A DNA stretch of 6,587 nucleotides. Source: an archaeon. GTDB taxonomy: Archaea; Methanobacteriota; Methanobacteria; Methanobacteriales; Methanobacteriaceae. Made by a program: the position numbers and the translations under genes. Under the pieces are notes generated by a model. The model was not told the origin of the DNA. It did not search any database and saw only the letters and a program-made list of their open reading frames with translations. Shown piece by piece: positions 6,123 through 6,587 of the stretch (positions are counted from its first letter, which is position 1; every line of letters begins with the position of its first letter). Location: contig JAKSUD010000053.1 in the NCBI GenBank assembly GCA_024409185.1, positions 1-6,587 on the forward strand. The letters are read 5' to 3'.

Positions 6123-6149
6123 TAAATTCTTATTCTTTTTAAGAATTTA
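6123..6149 (-). other. Perfect 10-bp hairpin in the trpB2 leader
   Basis: TAAATTCTTA (6123-6132) and TAAGAATTTA (6140-6149) pair perfectly around a 7-nt loop. The hairpin lies 60 nt before the trpB2 ATG, inside the transcript if the TATA element near 6269-6276 is used. It could be a leader structure or chance pairing in AT-rich DNA; no U-run or Trp-codon leader peptide accompanies it. Confidence 0.45.
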
Positions 6150-6263
6150 TTTTAATTTTTAATTTATTTATTGGTTAATTTTATCTTAAATTTTTTTTAA
6201 ATCTAAGTTAATTTTTTATAAACTGTTTCACATTTTACATGCTTGTTTAATTATTATGTTTAA

Positions 6264-6301
6264 TGTACTATTTAAAGCTTTGTAGTACAAAAATGTACAT
6301 T
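6264..6301. promoter_or_regulatory. Cluster of TRP-box-like TGTACA elements
   Basis: TGTACT (6264-6269), its complement AGTACA (6284-6289) and an exact TGTACA (6294-6299, within the palindrome AATGTACATT) lie with centres 20 and 10 bp apart, so on one face of the helix. The first two are part of a 7-bp inverted repeat, TGTACTA/TAGTACA. TGTACA is the known TRP-box consensus bound by the repressor TrpY in Methanothermobacter, where trpB2 is a known target. Assignment to TrpY here is inferred from motif and context. Confidence 0.75.
6269..6276 (-). promoter_or_regulatory. Candidate TATA element of trpB2 between TRP boxes
   Basis: TTTAAATA on the minus strand lies between the first two TGTAC elements and shares a base with the first, so a bound repressor would block TBP. 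Starting about 24 nt downstream (near 6248) gives a long leader of about 185 nt. A TTTATAAA at 6215-6222 would give about 130 nt instead. Confidence 0.5.
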
Positions 6302-6405
6302 ATAATAAAAAAGTATAAAAAATAAAAATAATAATCAGTTAGAAAAAATTAATTACATACTTAAACCAACAAAATAATGTTAAAACTAATAAATTATTAA
6401 ATGAA

Positions 6406-6415
6406 TTTAAATATA
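6406..6415 (+). promoter_or_regulatory. Candidate TATA element of the tex-like gene
   Basis: TTTAAATATA on the plus strand is a full archaeal TATA match. It implies a start near 6435 and a leader of about 90 nt. The TATTTAATTAAA copy near 6463-6474 is an alternative that would give a leader of about 34 nt. Confidence 0.4.
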
Positions 6416-6526
6416 AAAAATTACTTAAATAAAGTATAATACTAATTTTTTACTTAAAATCTTATTTAATTAAACTAAATCTTATCTTATTTAATTAAAA
6501 TAATCTTAATTTAAGGATGTTAAAAA

Positions 6527-6587
6527 ATGATTGAAACCCTATCTAAAGAACTCAATATTACAACCAAACAAGTTAGAAATGTTATAA
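6527..6587 (+). CDS. tex: N-terminus of a probable Tex-family RNA-binding protein (partial)
   Basis: Only 20 codons are present before the window ends: MIETLSKELNITTKQVRNVI. The pattern (short lead, IxxLSxELNI, then xxQVxxVI) matches the start of Tex proteins, large S1-domain RNA-binding factors acting in transcription and stress tolerance, whose N-terminus normally goes on to an EGxTIPFIARYRKE segment. That diagnostic part is beyond the window, so the name is tentative. An AAGGATG motif (6513-6519) lies 7-13 nt upstream of the ATG. The gene is divergent from trpB2 and separated from it by about 460 bp. Confidence 0.55.
   Translation, partial: MIETLSKELNITTKQVRNVI

Larger units (their letters stand above)
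6080..6526. other. Divergent intergenic region between trpB2 and the tex-like gene
   Basis: About 450 bases without a supported gene, mostly A and T. From left to right it holds the presumed trpB2 leader with a hairpin (6123-6149), a second TATA-like stretch on the minus strand (6215-6222), the TGTAC cluster (6264-6301) with TTTAAATA on the minus strand, a featureless AT-rich stretch, a plus-strand TTTAAATATA (6406-6415), and a 15-bp direct repeat at 6460-6474 and 6485-6499 before the Shine-Dalgarno of the rightmost gene. I see no RNA gene and no small frame with Trp codons in the leader. Confidence 0.7.

Overview
The window looks like chromosome from a very AT-rich, gut-type methanogenic archaeon of the Methanobacteriaceae (Methanobrevibacter or Methanosphaera are the best fits). 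The reasons are an Alba chromatin protein, a TrpB2-type tryptophan synthase beta chain with TGTACA-type TRP boxes upstream, archaeal TTTAAATA-like promoter elements, and a secreted adhesin-like protein with Ig-like domains. Genus was not tested by any search.

Layout. Positions 50-3259 (minus strand) hold a probable three-gene accessory cassette, transcribed in the order: a large secreted protein of 711 residues (signal peptide, two Ig-like domains, hydrophobic helical middle, long Lys/Val-rich C-terminal helix), an unrecognised protein of about 271 residues, and a small two-helix membrane protein of about 65 residues whose start overlaps the stop of its neighbour. Positions 3384-3686 encode Alba. 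Positions 3952-4656 encode a PHP-family metal-dependent phosphoesterase with an odd start site. Positions 4777-6063 encode TrpB2. From 6527 on the plus strand, the first 20 codons of a divergent gene are visible, probably Tex.

The housekeeping genes at the right appear to be separate transcription units: trpB2 and the PHP gene are each followed by a stem-loop plus a U-rich tract, and albA, the PHP gene and the 711-residue gene each have a plausible TATA element placed for a short leader carrying a Shine-Dalgarno sequence. TrpB2 stands alone, with no other trp gene in view. Its control region has three TGTAC half-site elements centred 20 and 10 bp apart and flanking a TATA-like element, which fits TrpY-type repression.

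The most interesting part is the left cassette. The secreted protein has an almost perfect 3-4-4 spacing of valines over about 90 residues (an 11-residue periodicity) with abundant lysine, which predicts a long cationic amphipathic helix. Its control region carries three copies of an AGGAT-N-ATCCT palindrome, the third degenerate. With two small unrecognised downstream genes this could be a surface effector or adhesin with accessory or protective partners; that reading is a hypothesis.
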